Shown: positions 33,431 through 44,482 of the stretch, piece after piece | Layout: each line of letters starts with the position of its first letter | Position numbering within the stretch: position 1 is the first letter of the stretch | Assembly (NCBI GenBank): GCA_024663395.1 | Contig: JANFAH010000002.1 | Coordinates: forward strand, 1,364,001 to 1,428,000 | Source: Pisolithus tinctorius | Taxonomy: Eukaryota > Basidiomycota > Agaricomycetes > Boletales > Pisolithaceae | Direction: 5' to 3' | DNA: 64,000 nt | Notes under the pieces: generated by a model | Database searches by the model: none | Told to the model about the DNA's origin: nothing | Seen by the model: the letters and a program-made list of their open reading frames with translations, nothing else | Made by a program: the position numbers and the translations under genes

Positions 33431-34472
33431 TTCCCTGACTCTTCATCTCGCTGATCTGCTTGTCGTAAAAGAAGGCCTGCATTTCTTCGAATGACATCTG
33501 ACGGAGGGCGGTCTCCTGTGCTTCCTGTGTAACCTCCCGTATGTTGGGTCTAGCAGGACCCTTCCCTTTGGCATGGGGACAATCTCGTTTGTAATGATTT
33601 CCCTGACAATCGAAGCACTTGATGTGGGAAGGGACGGGACAAGGAGGGAAGCAAGCAGCGCCTATTTCCATGGGGGCGCCACGACCAGGCTGGGTGCCGG
33701 TAGGGGTGAAACGGGGGGAGTACAAAGGACGGTTATAAGAGGAACGGGGAGCGGGTTCGTCGGGGTAGTGATTATATAGAAGTTTGAAGCGGTCCCTAGC
33801 AAGGGCAGCTTCTCGGAAGGCAACGGTCATCTGAAGATAATTGCCCTGAGTGTATCCCCTCCTTAGGGCCTCCTTTACGATGGCGGGGTGTACGGCATTC
33901 TCCAGAAGGAAGCCGGCGGTTTCGTCAGTAACATGTCCCTGTACCTTGAGGGACTCAAACTTCGCATAGAACTCTTCGTAACGAGAGTTTCCCTGGTGCA
34001 TAGTGCGCATTTGAGCTTTGGCCCACTCTACGTCTGTTTGAGGGGCAAAGAACCTGTCAATGTCTTCTATCATCTCAGCCGTGTCAGGCCATACTCCAGT
34101 GACGATAGCAAGTGAGAACTTGGCCTGAGCGAATCTTCCAGCTACAGGCCCTGTCATGCGGGACCATACCACAGTACACTTATCCTGGGCGGTCAGTAGG
34201 GCGGTCCTATTCTGCGCGACCCATACCTTCATCTTCACCCACCATTCAGAGAACTTGGCACGATCTCCGGCGTACTGACCCGGGTCGGCCATTACCTCTA
34301 TCCTCCTCTGGATGACATCTGCGGGGAGGGCATTCCATTGGTTTCGCTGACCCTCAATGGTTGCGATCGTTCCCTGTGCATCTCTGAGTTCGTTGCTTAG
34401 CCGATAGTTTTCATCTCGAAGAGCGTCGAGGGTGTCGCGGAGCTCGGTGAGTTGGTCGTGGATGCCCTCCAT
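33414..34472 (-). CDS. gag: Gypsy Gag (capsid/nucleocapsid)
   Basis: An intact 352-codon frame. An N-terminal coiled coil (residues about 5-45) precedes a retrotrans_gag capsid region. A zinc knuckle near residue 285 reads Cys-x2-Cys-x3-His-x4-Cys, one residue shorter than the usual Cys-x2-Cys-x4-His-x4-Cys. Gag packages the element's RNA into virus-like particles in the cytoplasm. The frame ends with TAG at 33,414-33,416, just after a slippery GGGAAAA, with pol open in the -1 frame. Confidence 0.92.
   Translation of the reverse strand: MEGIHDQLTELRDTLDALRDENYRLSNELRDAQGTIATIEGQRNQWNALPADVIQRRIEVMADPGQYAGDRAKFSEWWVKMKVWVAQNRTALLTAQDKCTVVWSRMTGPVAGRFAQAKFSLAIVTGVWPDTAEMIEDIDRFFAPQTDVEWAKAQMRTMHQGNSRYEEFYAKFESLKVQGHVTDETAGFLLENAVHPAIVKEALRRGYTQGNYLQMTVAFREAALARDRFKLLYNHYPDEPAPRSSYNRPLYSPRFTPTGTQPGRGAPMEIGAACFPPCPVPSHIKCFDCQGNHYKRDCPHAKGKGPARPNIREVTQEAQETALRQMSFEEMQAFFYDKQISEMKSQGKGFGQ
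33429..33435 (-). promoter_or_regulatory. Candidate -1 ribosomal frameshift heptamer at the gag-pol junction
   Basis: On the minus strand G-GGA-AAA lies in the gag zero frame four codons before the gag stop. A -1 slip there enters the pol frame, which stays open into the protease. The heptamer fits the X-XXY-YYZ rule. Function is inferred. Confidence 0.5.
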
Positions 34473-34779
34473 AGCGATCTGGGCGTTTTAACATTTGACG
34501 GGGGCAGAGGTTATAACGAGGTTGCTGTGGTTCAGCGGGGAGCGAACAGGGGAAGACGGATTCGACAGAGAAAGGGTAGGAAGGGGGTGGAGGAAGGGGG
34601 TAGAGGTTGTGATCGAAGAGTGGGGTGAGCGAACGTCGCTCAGGGATGTATGGGATGAAGAGGTTCGGGTCGGGTTCAGAGGCTGGGGGACTTGGCGAGT
34701 ACACCCACGAGCCTTCACAGAAGAAGCGAGGAATGGTGACGGAGGGTGCGAGGGTACAACGATAAGAAGCTAGTTCAAG

Positions 34780-35170
34780 TGTGACGAGACCTAAACAACA
34801 GGGTTTGTTGTAGGCTCGCACCAAGAACCAACAGAAAAGAGAAAGAGAGAAGAGAGGAGACGGCTTAGAAGCAGGCGACTTTAGGACTCGAAGACCCAAA
34901 TGAACTAGCTTAGAGCTAGTTGGGCGATTGAACAGCAGTACTTATACTATGGTACATGAGGCTACGGTGAGGCATACATGAGGACCGTGACATCATAGTG
35001 ATGTCATAATGATATCACAGCAGAGTGGAACATACCAGAAGGGAGGAGCAAGGTGAAGGTGAGGCGAGGTCTAGACCGGAGTCCGGACCGAGTCCAAGAG
35101 ATAAGATAAGACGGAGAGATTTAGATAAGATGAAAAGAAAAGAAAGGAAAAAAGAGTACGTATCGTAACA
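34780..35170 (-). repeat. 5' LTR of the gypsy element
   Basis: 391 bp with TG...CA ends read on the minus strand from 35,170. It should hold the promoter. No canonical TATA box is obvious in the part I read. Confidence 0.95.
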
Positions 35171-35589
35171 TCTGGCTCCTCAAGTGGATCTGGAAACTCA
35201 TTCTGGATCCCATCCCAGAGCACTCATTCAAAATCCACAAAGGGGTCCATACTCATAGGGAAGAAAAACGCAGCAGATGTAAATGGTGACATTGCATCTC
35301 TGAAAGTCATCAGCTGGGGAGTCCTATGCTCATATAAACACAATGAATGTACCTCTTTTGCCTTGGGTTAGACAGACTATCAAGCAACTTTTGAAAGGAA
35401 TTGTTGAGCATGACACCTCCAGGCATGATGGTGATAGGAGAATATGAAATGAGCCACACTACATGGTGAAGCGGCATTTCAAGTGGAGACTAAATTCACA
35501 CCCCCACCTTTACTCCTGGCGCCCACTGCCCCGATTCCACCATTGATTGTATTACATTGCAACAAGTTGCAGTAGATTGTATCTGCATG

Positions 35590-38500
35590 GTCCATGCTCA
35601 TGCGGCGTGTGTTCCTTGTATTCTTTGTTATAATGGCTGCTTTTGCATGTGTAGGATGTAATTGTTCATTCAAGAACAGGACTGCCCTTTGTAATCACAA
35701 ATGAGCCTGTAAATTCAAGATATCACAAGCAGCAAAGTCTATCCTTTCAAGGCGGAAGGAGGGATGTACTGCCCATCAAGCAAACCAGGCACTGCAGAAG
35801 GAACAGGCTAAATACATGGAGCTGGCAAATGAAACGATTAGTGATGATGTAGTAACCATAGTAAGGCGCCTCTTAATTCAAAACACAGTATTATCTTACA
35901 TATGTATGGTGTCAGGATGTGGCAGATGTCATGCCTGCTGAACCCTTGTCACCTGAGTACTGGGTTTCTGGGTTGCCCAACCGTCAGCATCGCTTACCAA
36001 AGAGGTTTTGTGATGATCTACCCCCAATTCAAAGCACTGCCGCCATAGCAGTCGCAGCAGCCAAATCCCCCAGGCCTGTTGAAGAAGATCATGACATTGT
36101 GCTTGACATGGAGACTGACAATGGGTCCCCTCAACCACCTTTGGAGAGCCATATCACCACTGAACCAGACCATTATGGAGTTTACCACACGTACTTCGGA
36201 CCGAATCTGCCTACTTATGACCCTGATGGCATTGCTGACATCAATCACCTTTCAGATGCACCAACCTTCCCACTCCCTCAAGACCAGCAACACTGAGTTG
36301 CATCATGGTGGTCTGGATTTGGCTCATCATTGCGCTCTGTCCAAACTGACTATTTTGCACCATTCCTCAATGCAACTGTATTCTGGCTGATAAGTTGGTT
36401 TTATAATGGGACTAATGTGAAATCACTTGCAGATCTTGATCGCCTTGTGCATGATGTAATCCTCACCCCGGATTTTGACAGAGCTGATCTAGAGGGTTTC
36501 TGAGCTGTAAAAGAAGTAGAAAGGATTGATGAACACCAGGGCGACCCCAATGATCTTGAATCTGCTTTCTTGGCAGCAGCTGGATGGAAAGAAACTACTG
36601 TACAAATATGACTACCAGCAGATGGCATTTTACATGCATCTGAAGACGAGGCACCCCTATTCAACATACCAGGCCTCTTTTATCACAAGCCACTCGAGGT
36701 TCTCCAGTCAGCACTTTGTGAGATGTTGGCAGAACAATTCCATTTGTCCCCATTTCACACATATGCCACTGATATTGACTCCCATGAACTACCAACACAG
36801 CACATCTACTCAGAGATCTACAACTCAGATGCAATGGTCGAGGAACACCACAGAGTCCAGGAGCAATCACGTGCAACTGGGTGCACTCTGGAAACTGTAG
36901 TTGCAGCAATTATGTTCTGGTCAGATTCAACACACCTTGTGAACTTTGGCACTGCATCTCTTTGGCCAATCTACATGTATCTTGGAAATCAGTCAAAATA
37001 TATACAAGGCAGGACAACATCATTTGCCACACACCACCTTGCTTACATTCCAAAGGTTTGTCCTTGCTATTTTATTATTATTATTATTATTATTGTTATT
37101 ATTATTAACATTACTTGTATAGTTGCCTGACACTCTCCAAGATTTTTATTACCAAGTGTTTAACAAGGCTGCAACTTCGGAGATTCTCACCCTATGCCGA
37201 CATGAGATAATGCAAGCAATATGGTTACTGCTTCTGGATGATGATTTCATGCATGCCTATCAATTTGGGCTGGTAGTCAAGTTTGCTGATGGGATTCTGA
37301 GGCGTGTTTTTCCACGCATCTTCACATACTCAGCTGACTACCCTGAAAAGTAAGTTCGTGCTGTGCTTTGCCAATATGTATCTCATCTCACCAACAGGGT
37401 ACTTCTCGCATGCCTCAAGTTTCTGGGAGGATGCCCATGTCCTCGTTGCCTCATCAAGAAAGATGAAATTTCAATGCTTGGGACAAAGGCTGATTGAAAT
37501 CTTTGCTCTAAAAGGGCACGTGTTGACAACAACAGGTTTTGGTTTGTGGTGAAGAAAGTGTGGGAGTGGCTCTTTGTGAAGGGTTTGAACATAGCGAGTG
37601 CAGCAGTAAAGTGCTTGCTAATGCCAGAGTCACTTGTTCCAACAGTAGTAAGTTTTCAAGCCTGCCCAAACTATGTGATAACTCATAATTGCCTTTGAAT
37701 ACTTTAGAATGCCTTCTCAACTCGACTCTCACAATTTGGGGTCAATTTTTTCTCCATGTTTGTGCCAGATCTACTACATGAGTTCGAACTTGGAGTATGG
37801 AAGGCTACCTTTACACACCTTCTCTGTGTGTTGTATGCCCATGGTGAAAATGCTATCCAAGATTTAAACAAACAGTAAGCAAGCACTACAAATAATGGTA
37901 TGTTTGTTGTCAAGCATTCGTGTTACAGGTACCGCCAGATACCCCTGTTTGGGCGAGGAACAATTCAAAAGTTCAGCAACAACGTCTCTGGCATGAAGCA
38001 TTTGGCTGCATGAGACTTTGAAGACCTACTTCAGGTGTGTTTGTGGTCAATCTCTTTCCACTGTTCAGATCTCATGCTGAGTGTGAGTCATAGTGCGCAA
38101 TTCCTGTGTTTGAGAATCTTCTACCCCGTCCTTTCAATGCCATTGTTCTCGACTTACTCTTTGAGCTTGCTACTTGGCATGGACTAGCTAAACTGCGCAT
38201 GCACACAAACTCTACTCTAGATTACCTTGACACTTCTACAACACACCTTGGCCAGATCCTCCATCGGTTTTCACGTGAGACAAAGAAAGCTTACCAAACC
38301 CGGGATCTTCCAGCTGAAGAAGCTGCTCATGGGTGCCGCAAAGCAGCCATGCTACTCAAATCAGCAGCAAAAGATGCGTCTGGCAGTAGGAACCTGACAG
38401 AACCCAAGCCGTGTAACTTGGACTCAGCAGGGGGCAGTGGTGTCAATAGCAAGGGAAAGCAGAAAGCTGAGGGGCCAAAGCTGCGGTATCTGAACCTCTC

Positions 38501-39800
38501 CACATACAAACTCCATGCACTTGGTGACTATGTCAACACCATTCATCAATTTGGACCTACAGACAACTATACAACACAGTTGGTAAGTTTCCAGCAAGCT
38601 ACAAGCAATATCCAGTTGTGATAAGTTCTCTTGCTGTAGGGCGAGCTTGAGCACCGACGGGTCAAGCGATTCTACCCAAAAGTTAACAAGTCTAGATTCA
38701 CAGCTGAACGCCAGGAGCAGATCCTATTCGAGATGAATAGGCATTATCAGCGCCAGTTGGAAAGTGATGCTTCAGGGAACACACGACAGGCTCCACCATT
38801 GAAGGGAGGATCACGTGAATCTCACCACCTTCAGTTCGATGAGTCAGAACCACTGTCATACAGCGACCCAAAGGCTCACTATCACATGTCAGAGAGTAAT
38901 AGGAACTATATTAACCTGCCAATGTGGCTTGGTAAAAACAAGGGGGACCCGGCCTTAGAAGTAAGTTTTATTTTGAATACTCCCATGCCATGGTTCATCG
39001 GAAACAACTGATCATTGGCCCCATGAACAGGATTTCTTACCTCGGCTCAAAGATCATGTTCTCACCCGACTCCTGGGCCAGGCTTATGATGGTGATGAAC
39101 AGTCGTTCACATCTGCTGAGTGCAGCAATGTGATAATTTTCAAGGACCGCATCTACTGCCACAAGGTTTTGCAGGTTAACTATACAACATATGACATGTG
39201 GCATGCCCAAGATTCTCTCAATCCACGAAACTGTGCAGATGTCATGGTCTTGGCCCATGAGGATGATGAAAGTCACGAGCACCCTTACTGGTATGCACAG
39301 ATACTTGGTGTATTTCACACGTTTGTTGTTCACAAGGGTTCCGGGTCCATGGAGCCCCAGAAGGTGGATTTCTTGTAGGTACGATGGTTTGGGTGCGACA
39401 TGTCACACAAGTCCAGGTGGCATGTCAAGCGACTCCATCGCATCGGTTTTATTCCTCATGAGGACCCTGGCGCATTTGGATTCCTTGACCCCCATCATGT
39501 CATCCGTGCAATTCATTTGATTCCAGCATTTGCACATGGCCAGACAGATGAATACTTGCCACGTTCACTTGCTCGACAGAAGAAAGAGAATGACGAAGAC
39601 TGGGTTTACTTGTATGTGAACATGTGAGTTTCAAATGTCTCATTCACGTCTGATGTTGACCTGTCGAACATTAATCATCCATAGGTTTGTTGATCAAGAC
39701 ATGCTGATGCGCTTTCGTGGTGGTGGTATCGGCCACAAATCAACCCGCACAGCTACAAATGTTTTTAAGCAGGATTGTGACGATCTGGATCACATAGTGT
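35590..39800 (+). pseudogene. Plavaka (CACTA-like) transposase, main part; interrupted by the KDZ element
   Basis: Spliced plus-strand exons encode an N-terminal C2H2-like finger (about 35,655-35,720), then the Plavaka signature: Trp-Phe-Tyr-Asn-Gly-Thr-Asn followed by the Val-Ile-Leu-Thr-Pro-Asp-Phe-Asp block (about 36,400-36,490); Tyr-Leu-Gly-Asn-Gln-Ser-Lys-Tyr (about 36,980); Cys-Pro-Arg-Cys-Leu near 37,437; Pro-Asp-Leu-Leu-His-Glu-Phe-Glu-Leu-Gly-Val-Trp-Lys (about 37,765); Thr-Trp-His-Gly-Leu-Ala-Lys-Leu-Arg (about 38,170); and the C-terminal domain with Arg-Gly-Gly-Gly-Ile-Gly-His (about 39,715). TGA stops at 35,702, 36,502, 37,495 and 38,011 all fit CGA-to-TGA. The gene is severed at 39,800 by the KDZ insertion. 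Confidence 0.85.
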
Positions 39801-42335
39801 AGTCACACTTAGTCACAACACATGGGCAGCCTGTGCGCCAAAACACCAACACTTATATAGACCCTGAGACGGGCCTGCCTATAATAGATTAGCCGCTACA
39901 CATGGACAGGCCCGAGGGACTAAAGTGAGAGCAACATATGTACGGGCCCGTAAGTGCATTACCACAACATATGGGAGGGCCCGTGGTGGGTAAGGATGCT
40001 GAAACATTTAGACAGGCCCGTGACCAATTAAGTATACTGAGCTGCTGTAAGACATGGATGGGCCCGTCCTGGTAGGTTACACCCCTGTCTCAACATTAAG
40101 GCGGGCCCGCCTATCATAACATGGAGAGGGTCACAGCATAAGGACGGGCCCGTCTATGATTAGAATACAAAGTTGGCAACATATGGATGGGCCCAGGAGT
40201 AATATCATTTATGGTGTCACAACATCTAGACAGGCCCGTTCATAATAAGCCATACCTCTGTCGCAACATAAAGACGGGCCCGTCAGTAATGTCGTTTCAT
40301 AATGTCACAACATATGGATGGGCCTGTCGACAGTAAGATGTACTGCTGTTGAAACATAAAGACGGGCCCGTCACAAGTATCTTTTAATAGAGTCACAACG
40401 TAAGGTCGGGCCTGTCAGTAGTATTATGCAACATATGGACGGGCCCGTCCACAGTAAGGTGTGCCTCTGATGAAACATAAAGATGGGCCCGTCAGTAATC
40501 TCATGTATAGCATCACAACATATGGACGGGCCCATCAGTAGTATTATTTATATTGTCACAACTATGGGCGGGCCCAGCCCCAGTAAGATGTACCCTGTCG
40601 AAACATAAAGGCGGGCCCATCACTAATATCATTTAATAGAGTCACAGCATATGGATGGGCCCCTCAGTAGTATTATTTATATCATCACAACATATGGGCG
40701 GGCCCAGCCCCAGTAAGATGTACCCTGTCGAAACATAAAGGCGGGCCTGTCACTAATATCATTTAATAGAGTCACAACATATGGACGGGCCCTTCAATAG
40801 TATTATTTATATCGTCACAACATATGGACGGGCCCTTCAGTAGTATTATTTATATTGTCACAGCATATGGACGGGCCCGTCCATAGTAAGATGTACTTCG
40901 GACGAAACATAAAGACAGGCCCGTCAATAATCTCATGTATAGCATCACAACATATGGACGGGCCCTTCAGTAGTATTATTTATATCATCACAACATATGG
41001 GCGGGCCCGGCCCCAGTAAGATGTACCCTGTTGAAACATAAAGGTGGGCCCGTCACTAATATCATTTAATAGAGTCACAACATATGGATGGGCCCTGCAA
41101 TAGTATTATTTATATCATCACAACATGTGGACGGGCCCTTCAGTAGTATTATTTATATTGTCACAGCATATGGACGGGCCCATCCATAGTAAGATGTACT
41201 TCGGACGAAACATAAAGACGGGCCCATCAGTAATCTCATGTATAGCATCACAACATATGGACGGGCCCTTCAGTAGTATTATTTATATCGTCACAACATA
41301 TGGGCGGGCCCGGCCCCAGTAAGATGTACCCTGTCGAAACATAAAGGCGGGCCCGTCACTAATATCATTTAATAGAGTCACAACATATGGACGGGCCCTG
41401 CAATAGTATTATTTATATCGTCACAACATGTGGACAGGCCCTTCAGTAGTATTATTTATATTGTCACAGCATATGGACGGGCCCATCCATAGTAAGATGT
41501 ACTTCGGACGAAACATAAAGACAGGCCCATCAGTAATCTCATGTATAGCATCACAACATATGGACGGGCCCTTCAGTAGTATTATTTATATCATCACAAC
41601 ATATGGGTGGGCCCGGCCCCAGTAAGATGTACCCTGTCGAACCATAAAGACGGGCCCGTCACTAGTATCATTTAATAGAGTCACAACATATGGACGGGCC
41701 CTTCAGTAATACTATTTATATTGTCACAACATATGGACGGGCCCTTCAGTAGTATCATGTATATCGTCACAACAAATGGACGGGCCCAGCCCCAGTAAGA
41801 TGTACCCTGTCGAAACATAAAGACGGGCCCTTCAGTTGTATTATTTACATTGTCACAGCATATGGACGGGCCCGTCCACAGTAAGATGTACCTCTGACGA
41901 AACATAAAGACGGGCCTTCAGTAGTATCATGTATATCATCACAACAAATGGACGGGCCCATCTAGCCAGATGCACCCCTGTCAAAACATAAGGATGGGTC
42001 TGTGTATGGTATTCTTAGGCAGCAGAAAGGGAGATCCAAGCTATCTACATAAGGACGGCCCGTGTAAGGCATTCTCAGGCAGCAGAAAGGGAGATCAAAG
42101 GGATCTACATAAGGACGGGCTCATCCATGGTATTCTCAGGCAGCAGATAAGGGAAAACAAAAACCGGTGTTACAACATAAGACGGGCCGATCCATCCATT
42201 GCAGGATTACAAACCCTTGGCACCGCATAAGGCAGGCCAATCCGTCATATCATAGATAGCTCACCGCAAATGGACGGGCCTATCCATATTGGGTTATCCC
42301 CCTGTCACAATATAAGACGGGCCCAGGAAGACAAG
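39801..42335 (+). repeat. Left subterminal array: dozens of about 43-bp units with GACGGGCCCGTC
   Basis: Units read CACAACATATG, GACGGGCCCGTC or a variant, then AGTAGTATTATTTATAT or a related spacer. The 12-base core is a perfect palindrome with CGG-N2-CCG. Common variants change only the CpGs (GATGGG, GACAGG, CCTGTC, CCCATC). Long frames here are by-products of the periodicity. Confidence 0.95.
40828..41737 (+). repeat. 303-bp higher-order repeat, three copies
   Basis: The same series of seven units recurs with the ACGGGCCC (ACAGGCCC in the third) motif at 40,828, 41,131, 41,434 and 41,737, always 303 bp apart, and near-identical between copies. Confidence 0.85.
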
Positions 42336-42743
42336 AAATGAAGAAAGGGGAACCTCTCGCACTATGAAGTATCTGAATTTCCCACTATAAATTGTGTTTC
42401 ATGTTGGACGATTTGTCTATTCAGTTGGAATCTCAGGCGCTGGTCTATGTAGCTGTGAGCCAGGACTCCACCATTGGAGCAGATGGGAAACACACAAAAC
42501 AAATGGCAATGCTATTCAGAACAACGCATAATATTTTTATCTGAGTCTCTGCTTCATATATGCATCCAGGATTATGGACTTGTACCAGTATTGCCATCAT
42601 GCCGTGGGAATCATTCATAGGCGGGATAAAAAGTGCGACATCCACGTATCTCATTGTCCGTCTTTCACTTCTGACTCTTCCTCTCTCCAATCACCATCAC
42701 CACTCTCACCGTCGAATTACCTCATTGTCTCATCATCAGAAAC

Positions 42744-44482
42744 ATGTCGTCGTCATCATCTCACAAGTTCTTCAAGAAATCGCCTGAGCTCGATGCTGCG
42801 GCCAACCACATTCTTCAAATTTATTTCAAGGATATCACGGAAAGCAGCAAGCTGGGAAAGGCAGACAAGATTGCGAAGTGGAGAGGTGCCATCAAGGCGA
42901 TAAACGATGAACTAGTGCGTCATAGCCTCATCACACTTTTTCACTAACTGATGTATTCAGGACTCTGTACGTGACCTCATCGCTAGGACGGATGAGATTC
43001 CGATGACCCTCATCGGCGTCGACATGTTCTTAAAGTGGCATGAAGACCTCGGCTCAATCGACCACCTGTGGCCTGAGTGGAAGACCGCCCTAGCCCCTTC
43101 CAAAACTGACGTCACCAACCACAAGTGGCTCGACATCGTCGAGCGTCGATACAACTACCACCGGTTGGGCCTCCCTATGCCCCGTGTGGTGCCAACACCA
43201 ACACCACCTGCTCAAGAGACCGAAATGCCTACGAGCGACAAAGGAAAACGGAAAGCGACCGAGGTGGAGGTGGAGCAAATGATAGCGGAGGGCTCGCACA
43301 GGATGGAGGTGGACGATGAGGGTGAAGAGGAGGTGCCAGAGAAGGAGGACGAGGAGGAAGAACCAGTACAAGGCAGGCAGAAGCGCCAAGCTGCCACGAA
43401 AACGACGACCCGTTGATCCAGACGTCGATCCCGCGCTACAAAGGCAACAGCGGAAACCGATGATGAAGACGACGTTTCCGCTCAAGGCCAATCAAAACGC
43501 AAGCCTTGTCCACTGTCGGACGGACTATACGGTCGCGCTGCCTTAGCTTTCAGAAGGACGCCTTCCCCTGACCCCAAATCCTGCAAGTCGTGCCGCAGAC
43601 GCAAGGTCCGATGCTACAGGAACCCTGGGAAGTCCTGCTTCCCATGCGATGGTTGCAAGATTCGATGCAACCATGCCAAAGGCGGCACTACCACTCCAAC
43701 TCGACAGAATCCATCGCGAGCCAGGGGGAAAAAGCGAGCTCGAAGTCTGTCCCCAACGATGGAGGCCCAAGAACCCCAAAGCCCAGCGGAACGTCCCCAA
43801 AAGCAACACGTTTTGATGGCTTCCAAAGCCATCGATACTGGGGTTGGGCCCTCCAACCAGGGAAAGACGATCCCCGAGGGATCTTCACTCAGTACGTTTC
43901 CAATTTCATGTATTTACCGCTGACTCAAATTTTATTCAGAGATTCATATTCCTGCATTCAAACACGGGGATTCCCGCCCAATCCCAGCCACTGTATGAGC
44001 AGATTCGATCGTCAAGGTTGGCCCATCCGTTGCGCAGGAGGTACAGGAATCTACGGTAGCAGGTACATTTAACCACTCCACATCTATGCTAAGTATCATC
44101 GTTAACCCTTGTATTCAAAGCAGAAACCTGCCAATCGACAACAACGGCACCCGTCCAACCCACAACCGCTGCAACTCCCAGCGCACCGTCACCTGTCTGC
44201 GCCCCAATTGCCGATCTTTTGCAAACGTCCAACACAATCAAACAGCGAATCGAAGATTTGGAACGTCGACTCCGTGATGCTGAGGCCCACCGCCAATACT
44301 ACGAGGATCGAATGTACGATTTCCAAATACAACAGGACAAGACCACGCAGACGCTGGACAGGATGGTGCACGAGCTGGAGGCTCTGTGTATTCGGGTGTA
44401 TGGACGACCATTGGGTGACGACCTCATCGATCTCTTTGGGCCTCTGGCAGATGAGACAAGGGTGGATAGGACAGCAGGGTGA
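42744..44482 (+). CDS. Zn2Cys6 binuclear-cluster coiled-coil protein carried by the KDZ element
   Basis: Exons: 42,744-42,914, then about 42,961-43,890, 43,940-44,060 and 44,122-44,482. An N-terminal helical region and an acidic/basic linker lead to a perfect zinc-cluster pattern at 43,582-43,668, Cys-x2-Cys-x6-Cys-x7-Cys-x2-Cys-x6-Cys. A Ser/Pro linker and a C-terminal heptad coiled coil (about 44,225-44,400) follow. Zn2Cys6 proteins dimerise by a coiled coil and bind CGG triplets in inverted or everted pairs. The frame is continuous except for TGA codons at 43,414-43,416 and 43,996-43,998, both where Arg (CGA) fits; either may lie in an intron. It has no fungal_trans domain, unlike typical regulators. 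I infer a role on the element's own arrays. Confidence 0.75.

Larger units (their letters stand above)
29326..35170 (-). mobile_element. Complete Ty3/gypsy chromovirus LTR retrotransposon, 5,845 bp
   Basis: Two 391-bp LTRs, gag and pol on the minus strand, and a perfect 5-bp target duplication TCTGG (29,321-29,325 and 35,171-35,175). The insertion is inside a DUF6698 exon. The LTRs differ at four sites (about 99% identical), so the insertion is young relative to the rest of the region. Both reading frames are free of stops, so the copy may be competent to move. Confidence 0.95.
27591..35292 (-). pseudogene. DUF6698-family gene interrupted by a gypsy element
   Basis: The gene starts at 35,292 on the minus strand, carries a TGA at 35,224-35,226, and is cut at 35,170 by the gypsy insertion. 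It resumes at 29,325 in the same frame (Pro-Leu-Glu-Glu-Pro-Asp-Glu-Asp across the site). Exons then run through about 29,050-29,260, 28,840-29,050, 28,675-28,830, 28,510-28,600, 28,320-28,440, 28,000-28,225 and 27,591-27,880. The Pro-Pro-Ile-x2-Gly-Asp-Pro-Lys region, the Ile-Ala-Tyr-Ala-Ala-Ile motif and the helix before Pro-Asp-His-Pro match DUF6698 proteins, a large unnamed family expanded in mushrooms. The C-terminus is acidic, then ends in a Pro-Pro-Arg-Lys-Arg-Val-Lys-Arg-Lys nuclear signal. It lies head-to-head with the Plavaka gene. Confidence 0.7.

Noticed and set aside
39801..39816. CACTT start of the KDZ end read as a CACTA-type terminus
   Set aside because: The homology between both ends continues several bases further out, and the cargo is a KDZ transposase, so a CACTA assignment of this element is not supported.
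41125..41625. Two nearly identical 65-codon frames with Met-Asp-Gly-Pro repeats
   Set aside because: They are a by-product of the 303-bp array periodicity, with no start context or domain.
39801..42335. CRISPR-like appearance of regularly spaced repeats
   Set aside because: The genome is eukaryotic, the spacers are themselves repeated, and the same array occurs inverted at the other end of a transposon.
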